Source: Firmicutes bacterium UBA3914
Lineage (GTDB): Bacteria > Bacillota > Limnochordia > Darwinibacteriales > Darwinibacteriaceae
DNA length: 15,346 nucleotides
Direction: 5' to 3'
Assembly (NCBI GenBank): GCA_002391385.1
Contig: DGEY01000024.1
Location: 1-15,346 of the forward strand
Both the position numbers and the translations under genes were made by a program. This document shows positions 1 to 7,103 of this stretch, in pieces (position 1 is the stretch's first letter; each line of letters begins with the position of its first letter). The notes below the pieces were generated by a model. The model worked only from the letters and a program-made list of their open reading frames with translations, searched no databases and was not told the origin of the DNA.

Positions 1-43
1 AAAACCTTACACTAACAACAATGAACACCGGCCCTGCACCCCA

Positions 44-52
44 TGGTATAAT
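44..52 (+). promoter_or_regulatory. Extended -10 promoter for the YibE/F gene
   Basis: A perfect TATAAT lies at 47-52, preceded by TGG at 44-46, which is a TGn-extended -10 element. No good -35 hexamer sits at the right distance; TGAACA at 22-27 would need a 19-base spacer. The start codon follows about 30 bases later. Confidence 0.6.
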
Positions 53-83
53 ATGACTTAACTTTGTGCTTGGAGGTTTTCCC

Positions 84-1196
84 ATGAAGAGAACCCTTGC
101 TCTATTGGCTGCCCTACTGCTCACCCTTGCCCTCGCGGCCGCGGCCCAAGCCCAGGCGGAACCGGAGTTCAGCACCTACGAAGGCCGCGTGCTGCGCGTT
201 CAGGCCCTGGATCCCCAGCCCTACCACGAGGAAGGCTGGGAAGAACAGCTGGTCACCGTGGAGCTCCTCTCCGGACCCTACAAAGGCCAGACTGTGGAGA
301 TCCTGCATACCCTCACGGGCCACCCCTACTTCGACCTGCGGGTCCGGGAGGGCCAGCGGGTCATCCTGCAGGCCGATGAAACCGGCCCGCAGCCCCAGTT
401 TTTTCTAGCGGATCTCTCCCGCACAAGGCCCCTGGCAGTGATCACCGCCCTGTTCATCCTTGCGGTAATCGCCGTTGGCGGCCGGCAGGGTGTGAAGGCC
501 ATCATCTCCCTTGTGGGCATGGGCCTGATCATCCTTACCATGATCCTGCCCCTCATCCTCAAGGGCTTCAACCCCATTGTAGTCACGGTGGGCCTCAGCT
601 CTGTCTTGACTGGCCTTTTGATCCTCTTTATAACCGGGCCCACGAGAAAAACCGCGGCCGCCATCATGGGAACCGTTGGCGGGCTTCTGGCCGCGGGCCT
701 CTTGGCCTACGCCGCGGGGAAAGCCAGCTCCCTCACTGGGCTTTCCTCGGGGGAAGCCCAGATCCTCCAGTTCATGTCTTCCTCCCTGGACTTCCAGGGG
801 CTGCTCTTTTCCGGGATCATCATCGGCGCGCTGGGGGCCATTCTGGATGTGGGCATCAGCATCGCCTCCGCCATGGAGCAGATCAAAGCGGCGGATCCGG
901 ATACCGACTTTCTCACCCTCTTTACCCGGGGCATTCTCGTGGGGCGGGACATGATCGCCACCATGTCCAACACCCTGATCCTGGCCTATGTGGGCTCCGC
1001 CCTGCCCCTGCTGCTGCTCTTTCAGGCCAGCAGCACCAGCTGGCGGCAGGTCCTCAACCTGGATCTGGTAGCCTCCGAGGTGGTGCGGTCCATGGCGGGC
1101 AGCATCGGCCTAACCTTGGCCATTCCCCTTACCGCCTTGGCCGCGGCTTTCCTGTTCGTCCAGCCTGAGGACAAAGGCCAGAACCTGCGCGACTAA
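84..1196 (+). CDS. YibE/F family membrane protein
   Basis: This is a multi-pass membrane protein of 370 residues from the YibE/F family, whose biochemical function is not established. The ATG at 84 was chosen because GGAGG at 72-76 sits 7 bases upstream; an in-frame GTG at 66 lies before that site. Residues 1-25 form a signal peptide (Lys-Arg, a hydrophobic core, then AQAQA). About 80 residues of extracytoplasmic beta-rich sequence follow. Several hydrophobic segments then begin near residue 112, including the Gly-rich stretch GTVGGLLAAGLLAY and the segment with GAILDVGISIASAMEQI that is typical of the family. The gene has its own extended -10 promoter. Its last 87 bases are antisense to the 3' end of the FlhB-like gene on the other strand. 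No partner gene is evident. Confidence 0.88.
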   Translation: MKRTLALLAALLLTLALAAAAQAQAEPEFSTYEGRVLRVQALDPQPYHEEGWEEQLVTVELLSGPYKGQTVEILHTLTGHPYFDLRVREGQRVILQADETGPQPQFFLADLSRTRPLAVITALFILAVIAVGGRQGVKAIISLVGMGLIILTMILPLILKGFNPIVVTVGLSSVLTGLLILFITGPTRKTAAAIMGTVGGLLAAGLLAYAAGKASSLTGLSSGEAQILQFMSSSLDFQGLLFSGIIIGALGAILDVGISIASAMEQIKAADPDTDFLTLFTRGILVGRDMIATMSNTLILAYVGSALPLLLLFQASSTSWRQVLNLDLVASEVVRSMAGSIGLTLAIPLTALAAAFLFVQPEDKGQNLRD

Positions 1197-1397
1197 CTGG
1201 TAGAGCTCCGGGGGAATCTCGGTGCCAACCGGCAGCTTGAGCAGGGCTTCCACCAGTTCCCGGTCCTCATGGCAGGGGACCCCATGGGCCCTGGCCAGTT
1301 CCAGAATGCGCTCGGCCAAAAGGCCCTGTCCGGAGGCTACCACCTCCGGCGCCCTGTTCACTTCCCGATCATAGCGTAAAGCAACGGCTTTGCGCAC
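1110..1397 (-). CDS. FlhB C-terminal-domain (EscU/YscU/YlqH-like) protein
   Basis: This 95-residue protein matches only the cytoplasmic C-terminal domain of the flagellar export switch FlhB. Residues 1-80 carry the family pattern AVALRYD, then APEVVASG, then GVPCHED, and IPPELYQLVAQVLAFV. The full-length protein's membrane domain is absent. The GTG start falls just where the NPTH autocleavage loop would be, so the product resembles the mature C-terminal half of FlhB and cannot self-cleave. In Bacillus this stand-alone protein is YlqH, of unclear role. Its start overlaps the end of the FliK-like gene by 40 bases, suggesting translational coupling; GGAG lies only 2 bases before the GTG. Its 3' end overlaps the convergent YibE/F gene. 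The family is clear, but a role in export is only inferred. Confidence 0.85.
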   Translation of the reverse strand: MRKAVALRYDREVNRAPEVVASGQGLLAERILELARAHGVPCHEDRELVEALLKLPVGTEIPPELYQLVAQVLAFVLRLDEQESRGQGGKGNGQG

Positions 1398-2416
1398 GGC
1401 TCCAGCTCACCCACCTTTACCTCCTGGAGCCGCCAGCCTGCGGCGCCCAGTTCAGCTTCTAGTTCACCCATCTGCGCGGCTAGACCGCGGCAGTTTCTTT
1501 CAGAAGCGAGGTTAAGGCGCACCTCTTTACCCCATACGGCCAGCTCTGCCCGGACCATTCCGAAGGCCTCCGTGGGCAGGAGCAGCTCCAGCCGGAAGAT
1601 CCGGCTCTCCCCCGGGGCAGTTTTGCCCTCGTCAGTGATCTTCGCCCAAGCAGCAAAAAGATCCGCCCCCCGCAGAAAGGGGAGGAAAAAGACAAACGCA
1701 AAGTTCTCGCCGCCGGGGGCCGCGGCAAGGGCATGGAACAGCCGCTCCGCGCTCAACAGGCGGGCCAAGTCTTTGCCCAGCCTACCCTCCGCGAGCTCCA
1801 AACCTAGGGCCGTGCGGCCCTGCCTGCCGGGCAGCCGCAGGGCCTCCTGCAGCTTGGGAGGCAGTTTCTCCGCGGCCTGCTCCAAGATGGGCTGATCTGG
1901 GGGCTCCCTGCGCAGGTCGGCCACGAGCTCCACCAGGGCCGGCGTCAGGGGAAAGCCCGCTTCCCAGAGCCAGAGGGCTTCTTCCAGCTGGCCCCGTTCT
2001 GCCCAGGGCAAAAGGGCCAGCAGATACTCCCTGTGCAGGGGAAAGCCCCGCTCCAAAAGGCCCTTGGCCACCAGCTGCACTTCCTCCGTGGGGCGGAGGT
2101 CCAAGGCCACCAGGGCCTCTGCCAGCGTCTGCAGGGAGACCTCCTGGCCCCGCGGCGCCGGCAGGGGAGCGCCGGGCTTCACCCGCAGCGCCCATGCCCC
2201 CTGGCTCCGGTGCAGCTCCACGGCGACCCCCTCCCCGAGGGCAGCCTGGAGCTCCGGGCTCAGCTCCTCCAGGGCAAGTTCCACTTCCTCCTGCCCGAAG
2301 CGGAGCAGGACGGAGGCGGCAGTAAGCCGCTGCACCTGTCCTAGCAGCACCTGGCGGCCGCCCAGAAGTTCAGTTAGCAGCGGTCCCAAGCCCTCGAGCC
2401 TGATGCGCATAACCAT
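1358..2416 (-). CDS. FliK-like protein with hook-length-control C-terminal domain (YlqG-like)
   Basis: This 352-residue soluble protein is rich in Leu, Glu and Ala. The first ~90 residues look like a small beta domain, and a long helical middle follows. Residues from about 270 to 345 resemble the C-terminal domain of the flagellar hook-length regulator FliK: FRLELLLPTEAFGMVRAEL, then a strand with EVRLNLASE, and an amphipathic helix before GWRLQEVKVGE. In FliK this domain contacts FlhB, which fits the FlhB-domain protein encoded immediately downstream with a 40-base overlap. The ATG at 2416 starts 3 bases after the permease stop; a second in-frame ATG lies at 2410. No flagellar operon is in the window. 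A YlqG-like orphan is the best label, and the function is unknown. Confidence 0.72.
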   Translation of the reverse strand: MVMRIRLEGLGPLLTELLGGRQVLLGQVQRLTAASVLLRFGQEEVELALEELSPELQAALGEGVAVELHRSQGAWALRVKPGAPLPAPRGQEVSLQTLAEALVALDLRPTEEVQLVAKGLLERGFPLHREYLLALLPWAERGQLEEALWLWEAGFPLTPALVELVADLRREPPDQPILEQAAEKLPPKLQEALRLPGRQGRTALGLELAEGRLGKDLARLLSAERLFHALAAAPGGENFAFVFFLPFLRGADLFAAWAKITDEGKTAPGESRIFRLELLLPTEAFGMVRAELAVWGKEVRLNLASERNCRGLAAQMGELEAELGAAGWRLQEVKVGELEPCAKPLLYAMIGK

Positions 2417-2419
2417 CGC

Positions 2420-3676
2420 CTAACCTTTCAGGAGCTGGGCCACCTGGCGCAGACTGGGCCTTTTGCCGTAAAGCAGAATGCCGATCCGGTAGATCTTCGA
2501 GGAAAACCAGGTTCCCACCAGTATGGAAAGGAGCATGATCACCACCGAGGCGGCCACCTGAATCAAGGGAGGATCAGCCAGCACAATGCGGGCAAACATG
2601 ACCATGGGTGCGGTAAAGGGGATCAGGGAAGCTGCCACCGCGAGATTACTGTTGGGGTTCAGGAAAGATATGTAAGCTGCGAAAAAGCCCACCATGATGA
2701 ACATCATCAAGAGACTCACCACCTGGCTCACTTCCTCCACCCGGGCCACCAGCGCCCCCGCCGCGGCGAAAATTGAGGCGTAGAAGAAATAGCCTAAAAG
2801 GAAGTAAAGGCCGAACCAGAGGATGCTCGTGAGGGGAATGCTGCTCAGGGGCTCGGTTAGCCCAAACATCATCCCCAAAAACCCTGTTCTCCCCAGGAGA
2901 GCCATGATCAGTCCCGTGCTCACCCAGATCACAAACTGGAGCAGCCCCAAAGCCCCCACACCGATGATCTTCCCGAACATGAGCTCCAGGGGCTTGACAG
3001 TTGAGACCATCACTTCCATAATGCGGGAGCTCTTCTCCTCCGCGACCCCGGTGGCCACCATATTGCCGTACATGATCAGGGCCATGTAGATCATAAAGAG
3101 CAGAAAGTAAGCCAGAACCATGGCCTGGGCCTGGGCGGCGCCGTCCACTTCCCCACTGTCCCCCTGCTGCGGTGCCACTTCCCGGATGCGGAAATCCACG
3201 GCCTGGAACAAACTCTCCATCTCCGCTTGGGTCAGCCCCAGCTCCGCCGCGCGCCACCTGGTCGCGGCCTGGTTCACCACATTCTTGATTTCGTCATTGA
3301 GTACCACGTTTTTGCTGTCCGGTGTCACCAACGTGCAGAGGGGTCCGTCAACCAGGAGTAGGCCGGAGAGGTCTTCCTCCAGGACCAGGCGGTAAGCCTC
3401 CACCTCGTCCCAGCCGCTCACGTCCCGGACGCTTAAGCCTTCCCTTTCCCCGCTGAGCTCCAGCAAAAAGGGTACCAAACTGGGCTCGGCCCCGTGATCC
3501 AGCACCGCAAGTTCGATGGATTTCGGCGCGAATGAGCTGGAGATCCGCTGCATAATGGGGGGAAGGAAAGACAGGCCCACAAAGACCAGCACCCCAATGA
3601 CGGTGGTTAAAATGTACGCGGTTCCCTTGACCCGGGAGGTGAACTCCCGTTTGACCAGGACTGGAATGACGCTCAT
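2420..3676 (-). CDS. natB: ABC-2 type exporter permease, NatB-like
   Basis: This 418-residue membrane protein is the permease of a NatAB-type exporter. One transmembrane helix lies at about residues 20-43. An extracytoplasmic domain of some 140 residues follows, and a cluster of five or so helices begins near residue 188. The stretch ending EEKSSRIMEVMVSTVKP is diagnostic of the NatB/ABC-2 permease group and marks the cytoplasmic coupling region after the second helix. The first four bases overlap the stop of the ATPase gene (ATGA), so the two are translated together. NatAB of Bacillus expels sodium, but homologues move other substrates, so the cargo is not known here. The symbol refers to family resemblance. 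Confidence 0.88.
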   Translation of the reverse strand: MSVIPVLVKREFTSRVKGTAYILTTVIGVLVFVGLSFLPPIMQRISSSFAPKSIELAVLDHGAEPSLVPFLLELSGEREGLSVRDVSGWDEVEAYRLVLEEDLSGLLLVDGPLCTLVTPDSKNVVLNDEIKNVVNQAATRWRAAELGLTQAEMESLFQAVDFRIREVAPQQGDSGEVDGAAQAQAMVLAYFLLFMIYMALIMYGNMVATGVAEEKSSRIMEVMVSTVKPLELMFGKIIGVGALGLLQFVIWVSTGLIMALLGRTGFLGMMFGLTEPLSSIPLTSILWFGLYFLLGYFFYASIFAAAGALVARVEEVSQVVSLLMMFIMVGFFAAYISFLNPNSNLAVAASLIPFTAPMVMFARIVLADPPLIQVAASVVIMLLSILVGTWFSSKIYRIGILLYGKRPSLRQVAQLLKG

Positions 3677-4569
3677 GCCCCCGCACCCACTTTCTCCACG
3701 AAGATCTGATCCAGGGAGGGTTCCACCAGTTCGAAGTGGATTACCTGCCCCGCTTCCATGGCCTCCGCCAAAACCAGATTGGGATCCACAGAGCCGTCCA
3801 GCCTGAATTCCAGGTAATCGGCGCGCTCCTCCAGAAGCTGCAGGCCGGGGATCCTGGCCCAGAAATCCCGGTTACCTTCCAGGTTGAGCCGGAGGATCTG
3901 GCGGCCCATGGACCTTTTAATGTGCCTGAGGTTGCCGTGGAGAACCAGCCGCCCCAGGTTGATCAAAGCGATGTCCTGGCAGATCTCCTCCACCTGATCC
4001 ATGCGGTGGCTGGAGAAGATGATGGTCTTGCCCTTCCCGTGGGCCTCCAGGAGCACCTCCTTCAACAGCCCGGCGTTGACCGGATCCAGCCCGGCAAAGG
4101 GTTCATCTAGAATCAAGAGTTCTGGGTCGTGGAGCATGGTCCCGATCACCTGGACCTTCTGCTGGTTGCCCTTGGAGAGCTCTTCAACTCTCTTTCTGCT
4201 CACCGACCCCAGTTCAAAGCGCTCCAGCCAGCGGGTGGTTTCCCGGCGGGCCCTCATCCTGTCCAGCCCGTGGATGCGGCCGAGGAATTCCAGATGCTCT
4301 ACCACCCGCATCTTGGGATAGAGCCCCCGCTCCTCCGGGAGGTAGCCGTAAAAACCCCTGGGCAGGCGGTCAAAGGGGCGGCCCTGCCAGGTTACCTGGC
4401 CCTCATCGGGTTTGAGGATGCCCAGGATCACCCGCATGGTGGTGGTTTTACCCGCACCGTTGGGACCCAAAAAGCCGAACAGGGAGCCCTCCTTCACCGT
4501 GAACCTAAGCTGATCGACGGCGGTAACATCCCGAAACCGTTTGGTGATCTCCGCGACCACTAATGACAT
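3673..4569 (-). CDS. natA: ABC transporter ATP-binding protein, NatA-like
   Basis: This 298-residue cytoplasmic ATPase powers the adjoining permease. All nucleotide-binding motifs are intact: Walker A GPNGAGKT at about 35-42, the YLPEERGLY element in the Q-loop region at 77-84, signature LSKGNQQ at 131-137, Walker B LLILDE at 151-156 followed by the D-loop, and the switch His at 188. A C-terminal extension of about 90 residues (DUF4162-like, ending in VEPSLDQIFVEKVG) is normal for NatA-type subunits. A G-rich ribosome binding site precedes the ATG. It lies 17 bases after the RseC-like gene and overlaps the permease start by four bases. The transported substrate is inferred only from the family. 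Confidence 0.93.
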   Translation of the reverse strand: MSLVVAEITKRFRDVTAVDQLRFTVKEGSLFGFLGPNGAGKTTTMRVILGILKPDEGQVTWQGRPFDRLPRGFYGYLPEERGLYPKMRVVEHLEFLGRIHGLDRMRARRETTRWLERFELGSVSRKRVEELSKGNQQKVQVIGTMLHDPELLILDEPFAGLDPVNAGLLKEVLLEAHGKGKTIIFSSHRMDQVEEICQDIALINLGRLVLHGNLRHIKRSMGRQILRLNLEGNRDFWARIPGLQLLEERADYLEFRLDGSVDPNLVLAEAMEAGQVIHFELVEPSLDQIFVEKVGAGA

Positions 4570-4586
4570 GCCCTACCCCCCCAAAC

Positions 4587-5009
4587 TTAGGAACAAGCAC
4601 GCGCCACGATGGTGAACTCCGGTTCTTTGGTCAAAATACGGCGGGTGATCATCCGGGCCGCCACGGCGCCCAGGAGCAGACCGATGATGGCCCCCACTCC
4701 GCCCAGGGAATCACTGCCCCAGGCCAACCGGGCGATCCCGTAGCCCGCGAACAGGGAGCCAAAGGGCAAGCCGTACAGCACCGCCAGCGCCCGCACATAG
4801 GGCCGCATCTCGCCATCTATGATGACCTCATCCCCCACCTGGTACCTGCCGCTGGTGTCCTTGATGCACAAAACATAGTCTTCCGGGGAAGTCTTGGGGG
4901 GAAACAGGCGCACGCAGCCTTTGCAGCTGCCGCAGGTTTTCGCCGGATCCTCCACCTGCACCAAAACTTCCTGGCCGTTCTTTTCTATGATCTTTCCTCG
5001 ATGACGCAT
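4587..5009 (-). CDS. RseC/MucC family (SoxR-reducing system type) protein
   Basis: This 140-residue protein matches the RseC/MucC family, some members of which help reduce SoxR or regulate envelope stress. The N-terminal cytoplasmic part holds a beta domain with a cysteine triad CGSCKGC at residues 26-32 and another Cys at 48. Two hydrophobic segments follow at about 73-94 and 103-120, then a short positively charged tail. The ATG at 5009 is preferred because GGAAGAGG lies just upstream. A longer in-frame reading from 5111 would run into the tRNA gene. It is the first gene of the operon with natAB, with a 17-base gap. Partner proteins such as the Rnf/Rsx complex are not in the window, so its role is uncertain. 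Confidence 0.85.
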   Translation of the reverse strand: MRHRGKIIEKNGQEVLVQVEDPAKTCGSCKGCVRLFPPKTSPEDYVLCIKDTSGRYQVGDEVIIDGEMRPYVRALAVLYGLPFGSLFAGYGIARLAWGSDSLGGVGAIIGLLLGAVAARMITRRILTKEPEFTIVARACS

Positions 5010-5046
5010 GAATCCTCTTCCTTCCTGCAGCTTGACATAAAAGGAC

Positions 5047-5075
5047 TTGCCAAAGCACGAAACTCCATGTATAAT
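5047..5075 (+). promoter_or_regulatory. Promoter of tRNA-Asp
   Basis: TTGCCA at 5047-5052 and a perfect TATAAT at 5070-5075 are separated by 17 bases and end 10 bases before the mature tRNA. A perfect TTGACA at 5032-5037 also exists but is 32 bases from the -10 box, so it is probably not the -35 used. Confidence 0.75.
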
Positions 5076-5085
5076 ACTCATGCGC

Positions 5086-5162
5086 GGAGCCGTGGTGTAG
5101 CTGGTTAACACGCCGGCCTGTCACGCCGGAGATCGCGAGTTCGAGTCTCGTCGGTTCCGCCA
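5086..5162 (+). tRNA. tRNA-Asp (anticodon GTC)
   Basis: This is a 77-base cloverleaf with CCA encoded. The acceptor stem pairs GGAGCCG (5086-5092) with CGGTTCC (5152-5158), with one G-U pair, then discriminator G and CCA. The anticodon stem CCGGC/GCCGG (5113-5117, 5125-5129) encloses loop CTGTCAC with GTC at 5120-5122. The T-loop GTTCGAGTC is standard. It is a singleton with its own promoter and terminator, divergent from the RseC operon. Confidence 0.97.
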
Positions 5163-5177
5163 TTCTTTTGTCTTAGG

Positions 5178-5214
5178 AGCGATTCAGCCCTGTTTGCTGA
5201 ATCGCTTTTCTTTT
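5178..5214 (+). terminator. Intrinsic terminator of tRNA-Asp
   Basis: A perfect 11-bp stem, AGCGATTCAGC/GCTGAATCGCT (5178-5188, 5196-5206), has a 7-base loop and is followed by TTTTCTTTT. It starts 15 bases after the tRNA. The stem also lies just past the sdaAA stop on the other strand, but there is no T-run in that direction. Confidence 0.92.
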
Positions 5215-6094
5215 ACAGGCGGTGTTTTTCCTGCAACCGTTGGGCCAGCCTCTGGCCCGTGGGCGTTGCCGCCAGGCCCCCCAGGGAAGTTTCCCGCAGG
5301 CTTTCCGGCAGCGCTTTGCCCACCGCCTTCATGGCCCCCACCACTTCATCATAAGGAATCAGGGCCGGGATCCCGGCCAGGGCCATGTTGGCAGCGGCCA
5401 GGGCGGTCACAGCGGAAGTGGCGTTCCGGGTTACGCAGGGCACTTCCACCAAGGAAGCCACCGGATCGCACACCAGCCCCAAGTGGCTCTGGAGGGCTAA
5501 AGATGCGGCGCCGAAGACTGCCTCGCCGCTGCCGCCGGCGAGATACACCACGGCCCCGGCGGCCATGGCGGAAGCTACCCCGCACTCCGCCTGGCAGCCC
5601 CCCTCCGCTCCGCTGATGGGGCCCTGGGCCGCGGAGACAATGCCCACGCCGCCCATGACCAGCAGGGCATCGATCAGTTCCTCCTCGCCGCTTCCCAGCT
5701 CCTCGGCCGCGGCCAGGAGGGCGCCTGGCACCACACCGCAGCTCCCCGCGGTGGGGCAGGCCACAATCCGGCCTAAGCTGGCGTTGTACTGACCCACGGA
5801 AAGGGCGTAGAGGATGGCGTTTTTGAACAAAGACTGTCCCAAAAGGCAGCCCTTTTGGTCCGCTTCGGCAAACAGCCGCCCGTACCCTGTGATCAGGCGG
5901 CTGAGCTCGCCCTGATCTTCCCGGCCTTTTTCCACCGACGCCCGCATGACCTGGAGGGTCTCCCCCATGCGCTCCCGCACCGCCTGGACGGTGGTGCCGG
6001 CGCGGAAAGCCTCGTACTCCGCCACCACGTGGCTTAAGCTCTGATTGCGCTCCCCGCAGAGTTCCAACAACTGGCTAGCACTTGTGATCTGCAC
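5213..6094 (-). CDS. sdaAA: L-serine dehydratase, iron-sulfur type, alpha subunit
   Basis: This is the catalytic subunit, with the beta subunit, of an oxygen-sensitive [4Fe-4S] L-serine dehydratase that converts serine to pyruvate and ammonia. The conserved segments are present: CPTAGSCGVVPG, SGAEGGCQAECG, and CDPVASLVEVPC followed by RN. Together they hold the Cys residues expected for the cluster. The C-terminal GGLAATPTG is typical. The length of about 293-295 residues fits the Bacillus subunit. The start is ambiguous. AGGAGG at 6101-6106 touches the ATG at 6100 directly, but is 6 bases from an in-frame GTG at 6094, which is preferred here. The AGGAGG overlaps the stop codon of sdaAB, so the subunits are co-translated. 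Confidence 0.95.
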   Translation of the reverse strand: MQITSASQLLELCGERNQSLSHVVAEYEAFRAGTTVQAVRERMGETLQVMRASVEKGREDQGELSRLITGYGRLFAEADQKGCLLGQSLFKNAILYALSVGQYNASLGRIVACPTAGSCGVVPGALLAAAEELGSGEEELIDALLVMGGVGIVSAAQGPISGAEGGCQAECGVASAMAAGAVVYLAGGSGEAVFGAASLALQSHLGLVCDPVASLVEVPCVTRNATSAVTALAAANMALAGIPALIPYDEVVGAMKAVGKALPESLRETSLGGLAATPTGQRLAQRLQEKHRL

Positions 6095-6104
6095 ATCCAT
6101 CCTC

Positions 6105-6770
6105 CTAAAAACACGGCAAAGTGCGCACCGTGAGCACCTGGGGAATGCGCCTCACATGCTCCACGGCCAGCTCCGGGATGGGATCATCCGTCTGGGCCAG
6201 GAGCAGGGCATCGGAGCCCCGGGCCTTGCGGCTCACATCCAAGAGAGCGATGTTGATGCCGTGCACGGCCAGGACCTTGGTCACCTCCGCGATCACCCCC
6301 GGCGTATCCCGGTGCCGGGTGAGCAGCACCCAGTAGCTTCCGTCCACAGACACCTCGAAACCGTTGAGTTCAAAGATGTTGATCCGCCCGCCGCCGATGG
6401 ACGAACCGGCCACAGTGATGCTGTCGGCATCGCCTTCAGCATATATCCGGACGGAGTTGGGGTGCACATCGCCCAAATCCGCCTGGGCAAAGGTGTACTC
6501 CAAACCGGCGGCCCGGGCCAGATCCAAGGCTTCAGGGATGCGCTCATCGTCCATGGCCATGCCTAAAAGGCCGGCGATCAAAGCCACATCGGTGCGGTGC
6601 CCCCAATAGGTGGCGGCGAAGGAACCGTGGAGTTCCAAGCGGGCCCTTTTCACCTGGGAGCCCAAAATCTTCCGGGCCGCCAAGCCCAGGCGCACGGCAC
6701 CGGCAGTATGTGAACTGGAGGGCCCCACCATAATGGGGCCGACGATATCAAAGAGACCTATCTGTGCCAT
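6105..6770 (-). CDS. sdaAB: L-serine dehydratase, iron-sulfur type, beta subunit
   Basis: This is the partner of sdaAA. Residues 5-30 carry FDIVGPIMVGPSSSHTAGA, the hallmark of this subunit. The C-terminal ~75 residues, from YWVLLTRHRDTPGVIAEV, form an ACT domain with the expected pattern; in this family such domains bind the amino acid or mediate dimer contacts. The ATG at 6770 gives 221 residues, close to the usual length, and is preceded by GGGGAG with a rather long spacer of 13. Two longer in-frame starts, ATG 6824 and TTG 6845, are unlikely. The first falls at the promoter -35 region. The second has its GGAGG inside the loop of a terminator. It is transcribed ahead of sdaAA. Confidence 0.93.
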   Translation of the reverse strand: MAQIGLFDIVGPIMVGPSSSHTAGAVRLGLAARKILGSQVKRARLELHGSFAATYWGHRTDVALIAGLLGMAMDDERIPEALDLARAAGLEYTFAQADLGDVHPNSVRIYAEGDADSITVAGSSIGGGRINIFELNGFEVSVDGSYWVLLTRHRDTPGVIAEVTKVLAVHGINIALLDVSRKARGSDALLLAQTDDPIPELAVEHVRRIPQVLTVRTLPCF

Positions 6771-6794
6771 ACTAAGCTGATCACTCCCCAATTC

Positions 6795-6823
6795 ATCATA
6801 CACCTTTTGCGTTCCTTTTTCCA
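6795..6823 (-). promoter_or_regulatory. Putative sdaAB-sdaAA promoter
   Basis: On the minus strand, TATGAT (6795-6800) matches five of six -10 bases. TGGAAA (6818-6823) is a weak -35 at 17-base spacing. The position, between the upstream terminator and the sdaAB start at 6770, is what an independent promoter would need. No serine-responsive leader structure was seen. Confidence 0.5.
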
Positions 6824-6825
6824 TC

Positions 6826-6863
6826 AAAGAAAAAGCCCCGGTCAACCTCCGCTGACCAAGGGC
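6826..6863 (-). terminator. Intrinsic terminator between the 56-aa gene and sdaAB
   Basis: On the minus strand, GCCC-TT-GGTCA and TGACC-G-GGGC form a stem with a small internal loop around an 8-base loop (GCGGAGGT), followed by TTTTTCTTT. It begins 7 bases after the stop of the Cys-rich small gene, so it most likely ends the upstream PfkB/FMN/Cys-protein transcript. Confidence 0.78.
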
Positions 6864-6869
6864 CCTTCC

Positions 6870-7040
6870 TCAGGTTTGATCTAAATTGGTGAGCTGTTCC
6901 CAGAAGATATCTAGAATGCAGTCCCTCGCTTCGCCGCCCCAGTGCACGCAGGTCTCGCAGCTGCGCTCTACCCCTTCGGCTTCCGGCTCGTAGGCACTGC
7001 AGGTGCGCCCCACCATGCGCAGATCAGACAGACTAGGCAT
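6870..7040 (-). CDS. 56-residue Cys-rich protein of unknown function
   Basis: This short gene encodes 56 residues starting MPSLSDLRMVGRTC and ending NLDQT. Its Cys residues are at positions 14, 28, 31 and 41: a CxxC in the context CETCVHW plus two flanking Cys. That spacing suits a small zinc or iron-sulfur knuckle, although no metal can be assigned. The product is acidic, with an amphipathic C-terminal segment ILDIFWEQL. GGAAGGAG lies 11 bases upstream of the ATG. It follows the FMN-binding gene by 63 bases on the same strand and ends 7 bases before an intrinsic terminator. That placement supports a real last gene of the operon. I do not recognise a named family. Confidence 0.72.
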   Translation of the reverse strand: MPSLSDLRMVGRTCSAYEPEAEGVERSCETCVHWGGEARDCILDIFWEQLTNLDQT

Positions 7041-7103
7041 TGTATAACCAGCTCCTTCCGTTATACCCCTAGTATGCCCGGAGCGCAGCGAAGTATCAGG
7101 GGA

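Noticed and set aside
1782..2195. 137-residue Gly/Ala/Pro-rich minus-strand frame inside the FliK-like gene
   Set aside because: The composition is typical of an out-of-frame reading of GC-rich codons, and the main frame has a FliK-type domain.
4563..5108. 181-residue plus-strand open frame opposite the RseC-like gene
   Set aside because: The minus strand carries a recognisable family with a CGSCKGC motif. The plus frame is low-complexity and reaches into the tRNA gene.
6771..6845. Longer sdaAB start (TTG at 6845 or ATG at 6824)
   Set aside because: The GGAGG before the TTG has no spacing and lies in a terminator loop, and the ATG sits at the promoter -35. The start at 6770 gives the family's normal length.
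7063..7102. Possible hairpin CCCCT...AGGGG after the FMN-binding gene
   Set aside because: There are only five clean pairs, a large loop and no T-run, so it is not a convincing terminator.
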